DNA from: Desulfuromonas sp. DDH964
Lineage (GTDB): Bacteria; Desulfobacterota; Desulfuromonadia; Desulfuromonadales; DDH964
DNA length: 64,000 bases
Assembly: GCF_001611275.1 (NCBI RefSeq)
Contig: NZ_CP015080.1
Location: 3,648,956-3,712,955 of the forward strand
Direction of reading: 5' to 3'
Shown here: positions 24,023 through 34,089 of the stretch, one piece after another
How positions within the stretch are numbered: position 1 is the first letter of the stretch
Layout of the letters: every line of letters begins with the position of its first letter
Program-made: the position numbers and the translations under genes
Notes under the pieces: model-generated
Databases searched by the model: none
The model's input: the letters and a program-made list of their open reading frames with translations, nothing else
Told to the model about the DNA's origin: nothing

Positions 24023-24951
24023 AAAAGATCCTGATCCCTATCGTCCTCTTTCTCGCCCTGGTTCTCGCCCGCAACAGCCTTTTCATCGTCCCCGAGGGGT
24101 CGCAGGCGATCGTCACCCAGTTCGGCAAACCGGTCGGCGGCGTCCAGCTCGCCGGGCTCCACTTCAAGACCCCGCTGATCCAGGAAGTGCGCCGCTTCGA
24201 CCGCCGCATCCTCAAGTGGGACGGTGACCCCAACCAGATTCCGACCCGCGACAAGCGCTATATCTGGGTTGACACCACCGCCCGCTGGCGGATCACCGAC
24301 CCGCTCCTCTTCTACACCACCGTCGCCACCGAGCAGGGGGCGATGAGCCGCCTCGACGACATCCTCGACTCGGTGGTTCGTGACGCCGTCTCCAGCCACC
24401 TGCTGGTGGAGCTGGTGCGCGGCGGCAACTACCAGGCGCCCGGAACCGGGGAAGAGGTGATCGAGCTGGAGGGAGAGGTGATCCCGGTCGAAAACCTCGC
24501 CGGCCGCGAACAGATCCTCGACAGCATCCTCGCCGAGGCGCGCAAGAGCACCCCCGAGTACGGCATCGAGCTGATCGACGTGCGCATCAAGCGCATCAAC
24601 TACGTCGAGCAGGTGCGCAAGCGGGTCTACGAGCGGATGGTCTCGGAGCGCAAGAAGGTCGCCTCCCAGTTCCGCTCGGAAGGGGAAGGGGAGAAGGCCA
24701 ACATCCTCGGCCAGATGCAGAAGGAGCTCAAGCGCATCCAGTCCGACGCCTATCGCGAATCGGTGCAGATCCGCGGCCGCGCCGATGCCGAGGCCGCCGG
24801 GATCTACGCCGCGGCCTACAGCCGCGACCCTGAGTTCTACAGCTTTATGCGCACCCTCGAAGCGTACCGCAAGGCGGTCGGCAGCAACTCGCGGCTGGTG
24901 ATTTCTACCGACTCCGACTTCTACCACTTCCTGCAGCAGTCCCGGGAGTAG
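24019..24951 (+). CDS. hflC: HflC, membrane protease regulator (SPFH/stomatin family)
   Basis: A 310-residue partner of HflK. It starts MKKILIPIVLFLALVLARNS, a single N-terminal membrane anchor, then the SPFH domain (FIVPEGSQAIVTQFGKPVGG, RRILKWDGDPNQIPTRDKRY) and the HflC signature ELIDVRIKRINYVEQVRKRV followed by YERMVSERKKVASQFRSEG. The 4-nt overlap with hflK implies coupled synthesis of equal amounts. A strong terminator follows the stop. Confidence 0.95.
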   Translation: MKKILIPIVLFLALVLARNSLFIVPEGSQAIVTQFGKPVGGVQLAGLHFKTPLIQEVRRFDRRILKWDGDPNQIPTRDKRYIWVDTTARWRITDPLLFYTTVATEQGAMSRLDDILDSVVRDAVSSHLLVELVRGGNYQAPGTGEEVIELEGEVIPVENLAGREQILDSILAEARKSTPEYGIELIDVRIKRINYVEQVRKRVYERMVSERKKVASQFRSEGEGEKANILGQMQKELKRIQSDAYRESVQIRGRADAEAAGIYAAAYSRDPEFYSFMRTLEAYRKAVGSNSRLVISTDSDFYHFLQQSRE

Positions 24952-24974
24952 CCCTCCCGCAACAACCGGCCACA

Positions 24975-25017
24975 ACGAGAGCGGGGCACCCATGATGGGT
25001 GCCCCGCTCTCGTTTTA
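24975..25017 (+). terminator. Rho-independent terminator after hflKC
   Basis: Arms of 17-19 nt (ACGAGAGCGGGGCACCCA and its complement) enclose a 3-nt loop and are followed by TTTTA. A-residues on the other side suggest it also serves the converging M16 peptidase gene. Confidence 0.9.
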
Positions 25018-25040
25018 TCCCTGTTCCCCGCTTTCCGGTG

Positions 25041-26348
25041 CTAACGCCGGAACTCCCGCAGCAACCGTTCCACCGCCTTGCGATCCTTCTCCTTCCAGGG
25101 GCCGACCACCGCCACCTTGAGCGCCCCGGGGACCAGCAGCTCCCCGGCTGTGCGCAGCAGCTCCGCGCTGGTCGCCGCCGCCAATTCGCAGCGATCGTCG
25201 GCGAGGGTGCGGCGGTAGCCAACCAGGGTCCCCCACCCGTAGCGAACCGCCGGGTCCTCGGTGTGATCGAGGGAGAAGTCGAGATCAAAAAGGTAGCCTT
25301 GGACGATCCGCGCCAGCTCCTCCGCCGGCACCGGTTCCCGGCAGAGCTCCTCAATCACCGCCAGCACTTCGCGGGCGGCGGTGACGGTATTCTCCGGGGC
25401 GACCGAGAGGTCGACGGCGAGGACGCCGCAGTCGTCGTAAAGGGCGAGGTTGGCCTCGACGTTGTAGGTGAGCCCGAGCCGTTCGCGCAGGTGCAGCATC
25501 AGCCGCGAGGTCCCGCCCCAGGAGAGGACCCGGCGCAGCAGCCGCAGCGCGACGGCGTGCTCGCTGGCGCGGCCGGGGAGGCGAAAGGCGAACTGCAGGC
25601 CGACCTGGGAATCGGAGTCGTGAACCCAGACGCTCGCCGCGCCGCCGGCGTCGGGGGTGGCGAGGCCGGCCGCCGCCACCGGGGCCAGCCCTCCCTGCCA
25701 GGCGCCGAAATGACGCTGCACCGCGGCCAGCACGGCGCTGCGCCGCACCCGGCCGGTGACGGCGATGACGGTGTTGGCCGGCGTGTAGTAGCTGCGGTGG
25801 TAGTCGACCAGGGCGCCCCGGTCGATGGCGCTGATCGACGCGCGGGTGCCGATGGTCGGCATCCCGAGCGGCAGGTCGGGCCAGAGGAGCGCTGCGGTGA
25901 GATTGTCGGGGCTGACCTGCTCCCCCTGCTCGTTGTAATCCTCGTTCGCCTCTTCGAGGATGATGCGCCGCTCGACCTCAAGTTCTTCGAGGCGGGGGCG
26001 CAGCAGCATCGAGGCGAAGATCTCGAGACCGCGTTCGAGCTGGTCGGGGTGGACGCGGGAGTGGTAGCAGGTGGTTTCGGCGTCGGTGGCGGCGTTGACG
26101 GCGCCGCCGATCGTCTCGAAGGCCCGCTCCAGCTCGAGGCTGTCGGCAAACTCGGCGGTGCCGCGAAAGACCATGTGCTCCAGAAAATGGGAGATGCCCG
26201 AGTAGCGCGGCTCCTCGTAGCGGCTGCCGACGCCGACGTAGCAGACGACCTCGGCGCTGTGCAGGTGGGGCATTTCGACCATCACCACCCGCAGGCCGCT
26301 GGCGAGGGTGTCGAGAAAGAATTCATCCATCAGTACGGGTCCGATCAC
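25041..26348 (-). CDS. M16-family zinc peptidase (processing-peptidase-like)
   Basis: A 435-residue pitrilysin-family metallopeptidase. The inverted zinc motif HFLEH lies near residue 54, with the third ligand Glu expected in the IILEEANEDYNEQ helix about 75 residues on. The C-terminal half is the usual inactive repeat. No signal peptide is seen, so it may be cytoplasmic. The GTG at 26348, 8 nt after the DUF2270 stop, and an ATG at 26330 (MDEFFLDTLASGLRVV) are both possible; the ATG gives the more typical N-terminus, but neither has a clear Shine-Dalgarno sequence. It is third in the hemB operon. Confidence 0.85.
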   Translation of the reverse strand: MIGPVLMDEFFLDTLASGLRVVMVEMPHLHSAEVVCYVGVGSRYEEPRYSGISHFLEHMVFRGTAEFADSLELERAFETIGGAVNAATDAETTCYHSRVHPDQLERGLEIFASMLLRPRLEELEVERRIILEEANEDYNEQGEQVSPDNLTAALLWPDLPLGMPTIGTRASISAIDRGALVDYHRSYYTPANTVIAVTGRVRRSAVLAAVQRHFGAWQGGLAPVAAAGLATPDAGGAASVWVHDSDSQVGLQFAFRLPGRASEHAVALRLLRRVLSWGGTSRLMLHLRERLGLTYNVEANLALYDDCGVLAVDLSVAPENTVTAAREVLAVIEELCREPVPAEELARIVQGYLFDLDFSLDHTEDPAVRYGWGTLVGYRRTLADDRCELAAATSAELLRTAGELLVPGALKVAVVGPWKEKDRKAVERLLREFRR

Positions 26349-26356
26349 GGAAAAGT

Positions 26357-27064
26357 TCAGGATTCGTCCAGGGAATCCGGGGGGAGTGGCGGCCGGTCGT
26401 CGAGGCGGCAGAAGAGCTCGCCGCCGCCGTGCCGCCGGCGCGCCAGCAGGATCAGCCAGACCAGGTGGCCGGCAAAAGCCAGGAGCAGGGCGAAGATCAC
26501 CCAGCCGCTCACGGGGCCGACGGCGGCCTGGTCGAGAAACTGCTGCCAGGAGCGGGCCGGCAGCGGGTGGATGAAGATCTTGACCAGCCAGCCGGTCAGC
26601 AGCACGGCGAAGAGGTAAACATAGTTGGCGTAGAGCCGCCGCCCGAGAGCGGTGGTAATCGCCATCTTGTACTGCGGGTAGCGCAGGTCCGAGGCAAGCT
26701 CGGCGAGCCAGAAGGAGCCGGGCTGCACCTCAAGCCGGCCGTTGAGGATGCCGTAGATGAAATGCTGGTGAAGCAGCCGTACCCGGTATTCGTAGGCGTC
26801 GTAGAAGCGGAAGCGGCGCGCCTCAACGAAAAGCAGGATGTAAATGATCGCCAGCCCGAAGAGGAAGAAGGTGTGGTTGAACTCCGGGTGCGAAAAACCG
26901 AAGCCGAGAAAGGCCGCGGTCCCGCCGACCGCCCAGTTGGTGGTGCGGTCGAGGCGTTCGCGCCAGGCAAGACTGCGCGCCGCCTCGGCCCGGTAGTAAT
27001 GGGCCAGGGCGGTGATCGTCTCGCTGCGGCTGAGTTCGTTGGCGGCGGGATCGGGCTCGCTCAT
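26357..27064 (-). CDS. DUF2270 integral membrane protein
   Basis: A 235-residue protein with a soluble N-terminus (ALAHYYRAEAARSLAWRERL) and four predicted membrane helices in two pairs (WAVGGTAAFLGFGF, FFLFGLAIIYILLFVEARR, LYANYVYLFAVLLTGWLVK, GWVIFALLLAFAGHLVWLIL). The RRFRFYDAYEYRVRLLHQHF stretch between the pairs fits the DUF2270 family, whose function is unknown. It lies 34 nt after hemB and 8 nt before the M16 peptidase gene, so co-transcription is likely. Confidence 0.8.
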   Translation of the reverse strand: MSEPDPAANELSRSETITALAHYYRAEAARSLAWRERLDRTTNWAVGGTAAFLGFGFSHPEFNHTFFLFGLAIIYILLFVEARRFRFYDAYEYRVRLLHQHFIYGILNGRLEVQPGSFWLAELASDLRYPQYKMAITTALGRRLYANYVYLFAVLLTGWLVKIFIHPLPARSWQQFLDQAAVGPVSGWVIFALLLAFAGHLVWLILLARRRHGGGELFCRLDDRPPLPPDSLDES

Positions 27065-27098
27065 GCCTACCAGTATAACCGAGCCGGACCGCTTCGCC

Positions 27099-28070
27099 TC
27101 AGGCGAGCAGCTTCGCCGCCTCCTTGGCGTGATAGGTGATGATCAGGTCGGCGCCGGCGCGCTTCATGCCGAGCAGGGTCTCCAGCATCACCCGGTCGTG
27201 ATCGATCCACCCCTTTTCGGCCGCCGCCTTGATCATGCTGTACTCGCCGGAGACGTTGTAGGCGACCAGCGGCAGGTCGAAACGCTCCTTGATGTCGCGC
27301 AGGATGTCGAGGTAGGCGAGGGCCGGCTTGACCATCAGAAAGTCGGCGCACTCCTGGACGTCGAGGGCCGCCTCGCGGAAGGCCTCGCGGCGGTTGGCCG
27401 GGTCCATCTGGTAGGAGCGGCGGTCGCCGAACTGGGGGGTCGAGTCGGCGGCGTCGCGGAACGGCCCGTAGTAGGCGCTGGCGTACTTGACGGCGTAACT
27501 CATCACCGGGATCTGCTCGAAGCCGTTGGCGTCGAGGATCTCGCGGATCGCCGCCACCCGGCCGTCCATCATGTCGGAAGGGGCGACGATGTCGGCGCCG
27601 GCGCGGGCATGGGAGAGGGCCTCGGCGGCGAGGAGCTGCAGGGTGGCGTCGTTGTCGACGTCCCCCGCCTTGATCACGCCGCAGTGGCCGTGGTCGGTAT
27701 ACTCGCACATGCAGACGTCGGTGATCACCGTCAGCTCCGGCACCGCTCCCTTGATGGCGCGGATCGTCTCCTGGATGATGCCGCTCTCGCTGTAGGCGTC
27801 CTGGCCGAGGGGGTCCTTCGCCTCGGGGATGCCGAAGAGGATCACCGCCGGGATGCCGAGGGCGTGCACCTCCTTCGCCTCGGCGACGATGTGCTCGATC
27901 GACTGCTGGTAGATGCCGGGCATCGACGGGATCTCCTTTTTGATGTTCTCGCCGAAGGCGGAGAACATCGGGTAGATCAGGTCGTCGACACGCAGGAAGG
28001 TTTCACGGACCATGCGGCGCAGGTTGGCGTTGCGGCGCAGGCGGCGGGCACGGTATTCGGGAAAGAACAT
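27099..28070 (-). CDS. hemB: Porphobilinogen synthase (delta-aminolevulinate dehydratase)
   Basis: A 323-residue HemB that condenses two 5-aminolevulinates to porphobilinogen in haem and tetrapyrrole synthesis. The cysteine-rich zinc site [16 protein letters not shown] is present, as are both Schiff-base lysine regions ([14 protein letters not shown] and [13 protein letters not shown]) and the substrate loop [17 protein letters not shown]. The start [14 protein letters not shown] at 28070 has AAGGAGCC upstream; the open frame extends 100 residues further without family resemblance. It heads the hemB-DUF2270-M16 cluster. Confidence 0.96.
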   Translation of the reverse strand: MFFPEYRARRLRRNANLRRMVRETFLRVDDLIYPMFSAFGENIKKEIPSMPGIYQQSIEHIVAEAKEVHALGIPAVILFGIPEAKDPLGQDAYSESGIIQETIRAIKGAVPELTVITDVCMCEYTDHGHCGVIKAGDVDNDATLQLLAAEALSHARAGADIVAPSDMMDGRVAAIREILDANGFEQIPVMSYAVKYASAYYGPFRDAADSTPQFGDRRSYQMDPANRREAFREAALDVQECADFLMVKPALAYLDILRDIKERFDLPLVAYNVSGEYSMIKAAAEKGWIDHDRVMLETLLGMKRAGADLIITYHAKEAAKLLA

Positions 28071-28195
28071 GGCTGGCTCCTTGGCATGAACGCTGGCGAG
28101 TTGGAACGGATCTTCAGCTGACGGCCCGCAGGCTCCACGGGCGGGGGACACCATAGCATAAATTGCCGTCGGGATGCAGCAGTCTTGTGACCCCG

Positions 28196-29623
28196 TCATG
28201 GCGGCGGCGCCACCGAACCGGAATAGAAAACCTCGCACTCCCCCCCCGGAAAGAGAGAGAGCCCCTGCCTGATCAGCTGCATCGCCGGCCCGGTCAGCGT
28301 GGCGAAGAAGTTCGGCTTTTCCACCACCGGCTGCTGAAAACTGCCGGTGATTCTCTGCTCCACCAGGGCGCACCCCTTAGCATCGATCATCGCCACGGTC
28401 AGGTCGACGAAGCGCTCGCTGGCGAAATCGAGTCCGCCCTGCAGGGCGAGGCGGTGCTCCCCGGTCGCCAGGGCGGCGTCCCGCGCCTGCGCCACCCCCT
28501 GCTCGACTTGCCAGTCAGAGACCAGGGTCCGGATCTCGCTGCTCCCCCCCGCCCCGGTAAGGAGGCTGGCAAAGTTGTAGCCTTTGGTGACCAGCACGCC
28601 GAGGGGACCGGCGATAAAAAAGGCGCCGACATCGACCAGGTTGAAGCTCTGGCTCGACTCGAAGCGATCGAGTTCCGCATCGAGATCGCGGTTCTTGAGA
28701 ATGATATTCCTGCCGCGCAGGGAGATCTCTCCGGCCAGACTCCGGCGCAATTCCTGGCGACTCTTCCCGTGCAGGGACAATTGCGCGGTGAAATCCATGG
28801 TTCCGCTGGCGACCGGTGCGGTCCCCAGGGTCTGGAAGAACTCGCCGATCGGAAACTGCGGCAGTTGGTAATCGAGGCTGTAGTGGGGACTCTCGCCGGT
28901 AAAATCGGCGTGGAGGCGACCGGTCCCCCGGGCGCCGAACAGGGTCATGGCGACCGGCTGCAGTTCGATGACCCCCGTTTTCGCCGCCGCCGCGAGCCCC
29001 AGGGCGGTGGCGGAGAGGTCGGCGTCCCCGAAGGACTTGCAGGCAAGTTTCGCGGTGAAGCTTACGGACTGCAAGGGACCGCCCCCGCCCCCGGCGGCAA
29101 GCCGCAAATGATGCAGCTCGAGGTCGCAGTCGCGGGCTTCGAGCTCCGTCCCGGATAGTCCATCGGCGTAAACCAGGGTAGCCCCCTTAAGGGCGAGTCG
29201 CGCCAACTCCAGAGCAGGCCGTTTGCGCTGGACCGCCGCCGCGCTCGTGAAATTGAACTGGCCGGTCCGGTTCCGCTCCAGGGTGATCCTGGGGTGACGC
29301 ACCGTGATCGACCGGACCCGGACCTCCCGCTGCAGCAGGGGGAGCAGGGCGATGCCCAGGCTGGCCTCCTCGGCGGTGACGATCTCCGCCCCACCCTGCC
29401 GAAGATGCAACTCCCGCAAGGTGACAACCAGCCCCGGGGAAAAGCGCAGCCCCAGGCGGCCGCCGATGGCGACCTCCATCCCCAGGGCCGCCGAAGCGGC
29501 CCGTTCCAGGCGGGGCTTGTAGGTGTTGACATCGACAAACAGGAGCAGCGCCGCGGCGCCAAGGAGCAGGAGGCCAACCAGTCCGCCGCCGGTCATCAGG
29601 ATTATTTTGCTTGGTTTCGCCAT
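28196..29623 (-). CDS. AsmA family protein
   Basis: A 475-residue protein anchored by one N-terminal membrane helix ([20 protein letters not shown]), followed directly by the AsmA start [20 protein letters not shown]. The rest is long beta-rich repeats ([40 protein letters not shown]) ending near the C-terminus with a hydrophobic tail. AsmA proteins act at the envelope in outer-membrane assembly or lipid transport. The start AGGAGCCGTTC-ATG is adequate. It is divergent from the CheB-CheR gene and apparently alone. Confidence 0.85.
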   Translation of the reverse strand: MAKPSKIILMTGGGLVGLLLLGAAALLLFVDVNTYKPRLERAASAALGMEVAIGGRLGLRFSPGLVVTLRELHLRQGGAEIVTAEEASLGIALLPLLQREVRVRSITVRHPRITLERNRTGQFNFTSAAAVQRKRPALELARLALKGATLVYADGLSGTELEARDCDLELHHLRLAAGGGGGPLQSVSFTAKLACKSFGDADLSATALGLAAAAKTGVIELQPVAMTLFGARGTGRLHADFTGESPHYSLDYQLPQFPIGEFFQTLGTAPVASGTMDFTAQLSLHGKSRQELRRSLAGEISLRGRNIILKNRDLDAELDRFESSQSFNLVDVGAFFIAGPLGVLVTKGYNFASLLTGAGGSSEIRTLVSDWQVEQGVAQARDAALATGEHRLALQGGLDFASERFVDLTVAMIDAKGCALVEQRITGSFQQPVVEKPNFFATLTGPAMQLIRQGLSLFPGGECEVFYSGSVAPPP

Positions 29624-29767
29624 GAACGGCTCCTTCTTTGCGTGGGTCCTGAGGGTTATCTTCCGCAGCGCGCGGCGACCGGCCTCCCCGGCCCGGTTAA
29701 GGTGGCGCTGACCAGCTCCCGGCGTACGATCCGGGACATTTGCCGAAAATACTGTTATACCTAGGTT

Positions 29768-32383
29768 ATGGAAAAATCACCGCGACCGCCCAAGCCCAAA
29801 GGGGGCAAGACCCATTCTACCGCAATCGGGCCCACGCCACACGCGGCGCCCCCGATCGTCGGCATCGGCGCTTCCGCCGGCGGCCTGGAAGCGCTGGAGC
29901 AGTTTTTGCGCCAGGTGCCGGTACAGTCCGGCCTCGCCTTCGTCATCGTTCAGCACCTCGACCCGACCCACAAGGGGATCATGCCGGAACTGCTGCAGCG
30001 GGCGACGGCGATGCCGGTGGTCCAGGTCCGCGACCGGATGAAGGTCAAACCCGACAGCGTTTACGTCATCCCGCCCAACAAGGACATGTCGATCCTGCAC
30101 GGGACCCTGCATCTCTTCGCCCCGGCGGAGCCCCGCGGCCTGCGCCTCCCCATCGATTTCTTCTTCCGTTCCCTGGCCGAAGACCAGGTCGAGCGCAGCA
30201 TCGGGGTCATCCTCTCCGGCATGGGCTCGGACGGCACCCTGGGGCTGCGGGCGATCAAGGAGAAGTCGGGGCTGACCCTGGTGCAGGAGCCGGCCACGGC
30301 CCGCTTCGATTCCATGCCGCGCAGCGCCATCGCCGCCGGGCTCGCCGACCTGGTCGCACCGGTGAAGGAATTGCCCGGCCGGATTCTGGCCAATCTCAGC
30401 CACGCCCGGGGCATGACCCGCTCCGAGCCGCCGCTGGAAGAAAAAGAGCAGAGCGCCCTGGAAAAGGTCGTCATCCTGCTGCGGTCCCGGACCGGCCAGG
30501 ACTTTTCCCTCTACAAAAAGAACACCATCTTCCGCCGGATCGCGCGGCGGATGGGGATTCACCAGATCGACCGCATTGCCGGCTACGTCCGGTTTCTGCA
30601 GGAGAATCCCCAGGAGGTGGAACTGCTCTTCAAGGAACTGCTCATCGGCGTGACCGGTTTTTTTCGCGACCCGGCCGCCTGGGAGAAGTTGCGGACGGTC
30701 GCCATCCCCGGGCTGTTGGCGAAGTGCCCCGCCGGCGCAACGTTGCGGGCCTGGTCGGTCGGCTGCTCCACCGGCGAAGAAGCCTACTCCCTCGCCATGA
30801 CCTTCCGGGAAGCCCTCGATCCCCTTCCCTCCGGCAAGCGTTTCAAGTTGCAGATCTTCGCCACCGACCTCGACCGGGACGCCATCGACCGGGCCCGTAT
30901 CGGTTGCTACCCGGCCAATATCGCCGCCGACGTTTCCGAAGAGCGCCTGCAGCGGTTCTTTGTCCGGGACGGGGATAGTTACGGGGTCGGCAAGGAGATC
31001 CGGGAGATGGTGACCTTTGCCACCCAGAACGTCATCATGGATTCCCCCTTTACCCGCCTCGATCTGGTGATCTGCCGAAACCTGCTGATCTACCTGACCC
31101 CGGAATTGCAGAAAAGACTGCTGCCCCTCTTTCACTACATCCTGAAACCGGATGGCATTCTCTTTCTGGGGAGCTCGGAGAGCATCGGTGCCTTTACCGA
31201 ACTCTTCGCGCCCCTCGATGCCAAGGCCCGGCTCTTCCGCCGCCAGGAATCCCTCCTGGCCAGCGCGAGGATCGCCTTCCCCCCCGCGTTCGTTCCCGCC
31301 CTGCCGGGCCTGACCAAGGAGCAAAGGATGCCCGAACCCGCCGCCAACCTCCAATCCCTTGCCGACCAGTTGCTGCTGCAGCAGTTTTCGCCGCCGGCGG
31401 TCCTGGTCAACAGCCAGGGCGATATCCTCTACATCAGCGGCCGCACCGGCAAGTATCTGGAGCCGGCGGCCGGCAAGGCGAACTGGAATATCTTCGCCAT
31501 GGCCCGGGAAGGGCTGCGCTTTGACCTCAACACCGCCTTCCAGCAGGCCCTGCGGCAGAAGGAGCCGGTGGCCCTCAAGGGGCTCACGGTCGAGGCGGGC
31601 GACCACGCCCCGACCGTGGACATCACGGTCCAGACCATCGAGCGACCGGTGGCGCTGCGCGGTATGGTGATGATCGTTTTCAGCGAAGTAGCCCCGCCGG
31701 CGAGCGCCAAAGCGGCTGGCCGCACCCGGAAGAAGCCGGCTGGCCATCCCCGCGTCCTCGAACTGGAGCAGGAGGTCCGGCAGCTGCGCGAGGAACTGCA
31801 GTCGACCCGTGAAGAGATGCAGTCTTCCGAGGAGGAGCTCAAGTCGACCAACGAGGAGCTGCAGTCGACCAACGAGGAGCTGCAGTCGACCAACGAGGAG
31901 CTGACCACCTCGCGGGAGGAGATGCAGTCCCTCAACGAGGAGCTGCAGACGGTCAACGCCGAGCAGCAGGCAAAGATGGACGAGCTGGCGGGCATCAACG
32001 ACGACATGCGCAACCTCCTCAACAGCACCGAGATTGCCACCATCTTTCTCAACAAGGAGCTGGAGGTGCGGCGCTACACCACCGGCGCCAACAAGCTGTT
32101 CAAGCTGATCCCGGGGGACGTTGGCCGCCCCCTCTCCGACCTCGCCAGCGACTTCGCCCATGCCGATCTGTCCGCCACTGCCCGGGAAGTGCTGCAGACC
32201 CTGATTGTCGCCGAAAAAGAGGTGGCCACCACCGATGGCCACTGGTTTCAGGTGCGCATCATGCCGTACCGCACCGCCAGCGACGTTATCGACGGGGTGG
32301 TGATCACCCTGGCCGAGATTACCGCGGCCAAGACGCTGGAGCGTGAACTGCGCGACGAGATAGCCCGACTGAAGGGAATTTGA
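29768..32383 (+). CDS. CheB-CheR fusion protein with coiled coil and PAS domains
   Basis: An 871-residue cytoplasmic fusion. Residues about 28-205 are a CheB methylesterase with catalytic Ser in ASAGGLEAL, His in VQHLDP and Asp in GMGSDGTLG, but no receiver in front. Residues about 220-490 are a CheR methyltransferase with the SAM loop WSVGCSTGEEAYSLAM. A PAS-like segment follows, then a long heptad coil with a tandem EELQSTN repeat (31831-31905) and a C-terminal PAS domain (LLNSTEIATIFLNKELEVRR). No kinase domain is attached. The downstream kinase gene starts 20 nt after its stop. Chemoreceptor genes are absent nearby, so it may modify non-chemotactic targets. Confidence 0.88.
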   Translation: MEKSPRPPKPKGGKTHSTAIGPTPHAAPPIVGIGASAGGLEALEQFLRQVPVQSGLAFVIVQHLDPTHKGIMPELLQRATAMPVVQVRDRMKVKPDSVYVIPPNKDMSILHGTLHLFAPAEPRGLRLPIDFFFRSLAEDQVERSIGVILSGMGSDGTLGLRAIKEKSGLTLVQEPATARFDSMPRSAIAAGLADLVAPVKELPGRILANLSHARGMTRSEPPLEEKEQSALEKVVILLRSRTGQDFSLYKKNTIFRRIARRMGIHQIDRIAGYVRFLQENPQEVELLFKELLIGVTGFFRDPAAWEKLRTVAIPGLLAKCPAGATLRAWSVGCSTGEEAYSLAMTFREALDPLPSGKRFKLQIFATDLDRDAIDRARIGCYPANIAADVSEERLQRFFVRDGDSYGVGKEIREMVTFATQNVIMDSPFTRLDLVICRNLLIYLTPELQKRLLPLFHYILKPDGILFLGSSESIGAFTELFAPLDAKARLFRRQESLLASARIAFPPAFVPALPGLTKEQRMPEPAANLQSLADQLLLQQFSPPAVLVNSQGDILYISGRTGKYLEPAAGKANWNIFAMAREGLRFDLNTAFQQALRQKEPVALKGLTVEAGDHAPTVDITVQTIERPVALRGMVMIVFSEVAPPASAKAAGRTRKKPAGHPRVLELEQEVRQLREELQSTREEMQSSEEELKSTNEELQSTNEELQSTNEELTTSREEMQSLNEELQTVNAEQQAKMDELAGINDDMRNLLNSTEIATIFLNKELEVRRYTTGANKLFKLIPGDVGRPLSDLASDFAHADLSATAREVLQTLIVAEKEVATTDGHWFQVRIMPYRTASDVIDGVVITLAEITAAKTLERELRDEIARLKGI

Positions 32384-32403
32384 CCGGAGAGGGGAGCCAC
32401 GCC

Positions 32404-33957
32404 ATGGGAAGCGACGAGGAGAAGGACCGACCCGGCAATACCAACCTGCGCCGACGCGCCGAAGACCGGCTGCGGGAGCGGGACCCGTCAGCGGCGAGCG
32501 GGGATCCCCTCGATTCCCTGAAACTGCTGCACGAGTTGCAGGTCCACCAGACCGAGCTGGAGATCCAAAACGCCGAACTCCGCCAGGCCCGCGACGAGGT
32601 GGAAGCCCTGCTTGAGAAGTATACCGACCTCTTCGATTTCGCCCCGGTCGGGTACTTCACCCTCGACCGGGAAGGGACGATTCTGACCGTGAACCTGACC
32701 GGCGCCACCCTGCTCGGAGTCCCCCGCTCCCGGCTGACCGGCAGCCGCCTCGGGCAGCTGGTTACCCCGGAGCAGCGCCCGGCCTTCGCTGCCTTCCTCG
32801 CCGGAATCTTTGCCGGCAAAGAGGTGGGCAGCTGCGAACTGGCCTTGCAGGGGGATCGTGATCGCCCCCTTATCGGGCAGATTGAAGCCCGCAAGACCTC
32901 CCCCGAAGCGGAATGTCGGCTGGCGCTGATCGACGTCACCGAGCTGCAACAGAACCGTCAGGAACTCCTGAAAATCCAGAAGCTCGAATCCCTTGGGGTC
33001 CTGGCCGGGGGGATCGCCCACGACTTCAACAACCTCCTCACCGGCATTCTCGGCAGCATCTCCCTGGCGCGGCTGCAACTGGAGAACCCCGGGAAAGCGG
33101 GGAAGTTCCTGGAGGACGCCGAACACGCCTGTATCAAGGCCAGCGACCTTACCCGGCAGCTCCTCACCTTTGCCCGGGGCGGCGTCCCCGTGAAGAAAAC
33201 CATCGCCGTCGCCGGCCTGCTCCGGGAAACGGTCACCCTGGCCACCCGCGGCTCCGCCGTCCGGTGCGACTTTGCCCTCGCCGAGGACCTCTGGCCGGTG
33301 GCAGCCGACGAAGGGCAGCTGTCCCAGGTCCTCCACAACCTGGTTCTCAATGCCATTGAGGCGATGCCGGCCGGCGGCTCACTCCGGGTGACGGCAAACA
33401 ACCTGCCACCACCGGCGGAGACCACACCCCTGATCGAGATTTCCCTGACCGATACCGGAACCGGGATTCCCGCCCAACTGCTGCAACGGATTTTCGATCC
33501 CTACTTCACGACCAAGGCGAAGAAGAACGGCCTCGGCCTGGCTATCTGTCATTCAATTCTGGCGAAGCATGGCGGCACGATCAGCGTCACATCCCCCCCC
33601 GGAGAGGGGGCTTCATTCCATCTCCGCCTGCCGGCGCTGCCGACGGTAAAACCGACCGCACCGGCACTCGACCACGCCCTGCTCACCGGCCAGGGACGGA
33701 TCCTGGTCATGGATGACGACCCGTTGATCCTGGACGTGGCCCGGCACTCCCTGGAAGCCCTCGGTTATCAGGTCGAATGCGCGACCGACGGCCGGGAGGC
33801 GTTCGCGCTCTACCGCAGGAACCAGGAGGCCGGCACCCCCTTTGCGGCCGTCATCCTCGACCTGACGATTCCCGGCGGCTGCGGCGGCAAGGAGACCATC
33901 GCACTGCTACTGGAACTCGATCCCGCGGTGAAGGCGATCGTCTCCAGCGGCTATTAG
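32404..33957 (+). CDS. PAS hybrid histidine kinase, receiver truncated by an amber codon
   Basis: A 517-residue product. The N-terminus has the signature LHELQVHQTELEIQNAELRQ that also opens two other regulators here, then a PAS domain (TDLFDFAPVGYFTLDREGTI). The kinase shows H-box GGIAHDFNNLLTG (His about 205), N-box NLVLNAIEAMP, G1 DTGTGIP and G2 NGLGLAIC. A receiver begins RILVMDDDPLILDVA with phospho-Asp in VILDLTIPGG, but translation stops at TAG 33955-33957 right after AIVSSGY. The same frame stays open to 34089 and restores the missing receiver end. The start at 32404 follows GGAGAGGGGAG; a TTG at 32380 overlapping the previous stop is less likely. Confidence 0.85.
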   Translation: MGSDEEKDRPGNTNLRRRAEDRLRERDPSAASGDPLDSLKLLHELQVHQTELEIQNAELRQARDEVEALLEKYTDLFDFAPVGYFTLDREGTILTVNLTGATLLGVPRSRLTGSRLGQLVTPEQRPAFAAFLAGIFAGKEVGSCELALQGDRDRPLIGQIEARKTSPEAECRLALIDVTELQQNRQELLKIQKLESLGVLAGGIAHDFNNLLTGILGSISLARLQLENPGKAGKFLEDAEHACIKASDLTRQLLTFARGGVPVKKTIAVAGLLRETVTLATRGSAVRCDFALAEDLWPVAADEGQLSQVLHNLVLNAIEAMPAGGSLRVTANNLPPPAETTPLIEISLTDTGTGIPAQLLQRIFDPYFTTKAKKNGLGLAICHSILAKHGGTISVTSPPGEGASFHLRLPALPTVKPTAPALDHALLTGQGRILVMDDDPLILDVARHSLEALGYQVECATDGREAFALYRRNQEAGTPFAAVILDLTIPGGCGGKETIALLLELDPAVKAIVSSGY

Positions 33958-34089
33958 GAGGATCCGGTACTGGCCGATTTCGGCGCCAGCGGCTTCAGCG
34001 GAGCGCTCGCCAAACCCTACCGGATTGAAAGCTTGAGCAGGATTCTGCATGAAGTGCTGACGACAGACCACTCGGGGGCGAAGGAATGA
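33958..34089 (+). pseudogene. Severed C-terminal end of the hybrid kinase receiver
   Basis: In frame after the TAG, 43 codons read EDPVLADFGASGFSGALAKP and onward. They include the conserved Lys-Pro of receivers (AKPYR) and a final helix, ending at TGA 34087-34089. That stop forms an ATGA overlap with the next gene, so this was the original gene end. A single change such as TCG to TAG, in a position usually occupied by Ser, would explain it. Confidence 0.8.

Noticed and set aside
29777..32242. 821-codon minus-strand frame opposite the CheB-CheR gene
   Set aside because: Antisense shadow with low-complexity composition; the plus strand has full catalytic motifs.
33955..33957. TAG as a pyrrolysine codon
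   Set aside because: No pyl genes or methylamine methyltransferase context are seen, and the site corresponds to a Ser in receivers, so a point mutation or sequencing error is simpler.
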